Shown in pieces: positions 62,846 to 64,000 of a stretch of 64,000 nucleotides of DNA. Below the pieces are notes generated by a model. The model was not told the origin of the DNA, did no database searches, and saw only the letters and a list, made by a program, of their open reading frames with translations. Source of the DNA: Solen grandis (taxonomy: Eukaryota > Mollusca > Bivalvia > Adapedonta > Solenidae); NCBI GenBank assembly GCA_021229015.1, contig CM037783.1, positions 24,246,052 to 24,310,051 of the forward strand, given 5' to 3'. How positions within the stretch are numbered: the first letter of the stretch is position 1; every line of letters begins with the position of its first letter. The position numbers and the translations under genes are program-made.

Positions 62846-64000
62846 AAAAAGTTAAGATTTAAACCGGCTTTTAGCGTACTTTTACTTTAAACGCAGAATT
62901 ATTTGATTAACACCCTTAAATGTTATATCATTTTGATATAATTATTACTGGATAGGGACGTGAGACAAGTAAACTGTGTATACCTAGATTTGAATATTAA
63001 ACCAGCATTGTTATGTGGCAAGTGAACACGAGAGAGACATATAGAACAAGAAATATCTTTAAAAATGATTTCGGCTTAGTTAAATAATTGTCAATTGTTA
63101 CATGTAAAACAGATTGAAATTATTATAAAGTTGGAAACGTTACTAAAATATTTATAAAAAAAAAAATATTTTGTATTGTCTTTGGACTCGTATTTACTGG
63201 ACCAGAATTATAAAATAAACACAACGTAGTGTCAGAAGTTTATTGGAACTAAGTTTATAATAGAAAGTAAACATGAATTCAAAGACAATACACATTTAAG
63301 CACATTTATTGACAGTGGCTACAGGTTTCTCTATATGTCTACATTCTTGTGCTGGCACATGCTGACTCCCTATACTGCTATTGTAGAGACACTTTATACC
63401 TGGCTGATAAGCCCAGTGAAGTATACTGAATACACTACGGAAGTATTAAATTTCCATTTCTGTTTTACCTTGTTTTACCTTATTTTAAATTGGAATACCC
63501 TAAATATCCTAAAATGAATTAATTATACAGTTATACAAGCCAATGAAGCATTGCATTTACTCTGGCTTCATTTGCACACCAACATTTGATTGATTGGAGA
63601 AGTAGGTCAAAATCAATATTATACAGCTACGCGGAAAAACGGAACATGATAACTTCTTTCGCTGGGCTTGTTTTCCAATCGACGTAAACAGTGTGGCCAT
63701 ACCACGGGGTATATGACGTCATTTTAAGCTAATGCGTAAGCATATTTTGCATCGATTCAGAAGGAAAAACTGTTGTTAAGTGTTTTATTTCTTTATCAAT
63801 TTTAATAATATACAGCTCATGCGAAGCGGGAAATTTTGCACAGTGATTCTTTTGTCATATATACAGTTTTTCCTAACATTCGAGACAACCTTCCGAGTTC
63901 GTGAAATTTTGTTTGCTAACACGTTAAGCACATCGTTAATAATGTTTTCTCGAATGTTTGGAAATACTAAACATCTGACAATAGCATCATTAGGACTTTT
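62846..64000. other. intergenic, nothing recognised
   Basis: AT-rich sequence with short homopolymers. No protein, RNA gene or clear repeat recognised up to the right edge. Confidence 0.5.

Overview
This is a eukaryotic, AT-rich, intron-containing and repeat-laden window. Most of it is intergenic or intronic DNA filled with transposable-element remains. The mixture of families (tRNA-headed SINEs, TTAA-flanked palindromic MITEs, 'GCGGGGGTAT'-ended elements with internal tandem repeats, decayed non-LTR retrotransposons, one Ty3/gypsy element) together with an invertebrate-looking RPGR points to a marine bivalve mollusc, possibly a venerid clam. That assignment is an inference from repeat style and not a species call.

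Layout. 1-4568 (minus): one uninterrupted gag-pol frame of a Ty3/gypsy retrotransposon, with protease, reverse transcriptase, RNase H and integrase catalytic residues present, running off the left edge; part of its 5' LTR/leader follows to about 5.1 kb. 5-20 kb: no host gene recognised; MITEs, a CR1-like fragment (10.6-11.8 kb), a tandem-repeat element (13.4-14.0 kb), a decayed reverse transcriptase (14.2-15.2 kb), a SINE with a perfect 12-bp target duplication, and simple repeats. 20188-20287: a 100-N assembly gap. 21192-34213 (minus): thirteen coding exons of RPGR (cilium-associated RCC1 propeller protein), from the start codon to about residue 506. The 3' end is not seen and may be lost in or beyond the gap. 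Its introns host two large tandem-repeat elements and two TTAA MITEs (one of them between exons 12 and 13). 35.5-36.0 kb: a decayed LINE. 36.6-40.0 kb: a 40-bp minisatellite broken by a 246-nt poly-T and fading into noisy sequence. 41.5-47.8 kb: repeats and another decayed non-LTR element. 48110-55689 (plus): a complete eight-coding-exon gene for a 494-residue, multi-pass, monocarboxylate-transporter-like (SLC16-type) major facilitator. 57.2-63 kb: a long-inverted-repeat element, two more decayed non-LTR elements (one with a nested TTAA MITE), and SINE/palindrome remains.

The two host genes show no sign of working together. RPGR is a ciliary/basal-body protein; the transporter is a plasma-membrane-type carrier of unknown substrate. 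I found no clearly new biological system. The most useful observations are the apparently intact gypsy polyprotein, the truncated RPGR next to a gap, the matched MITE and SINE families whose insertion histories can be read from target duplications and nesting, and the suspicious poly-T/minisatellite block.
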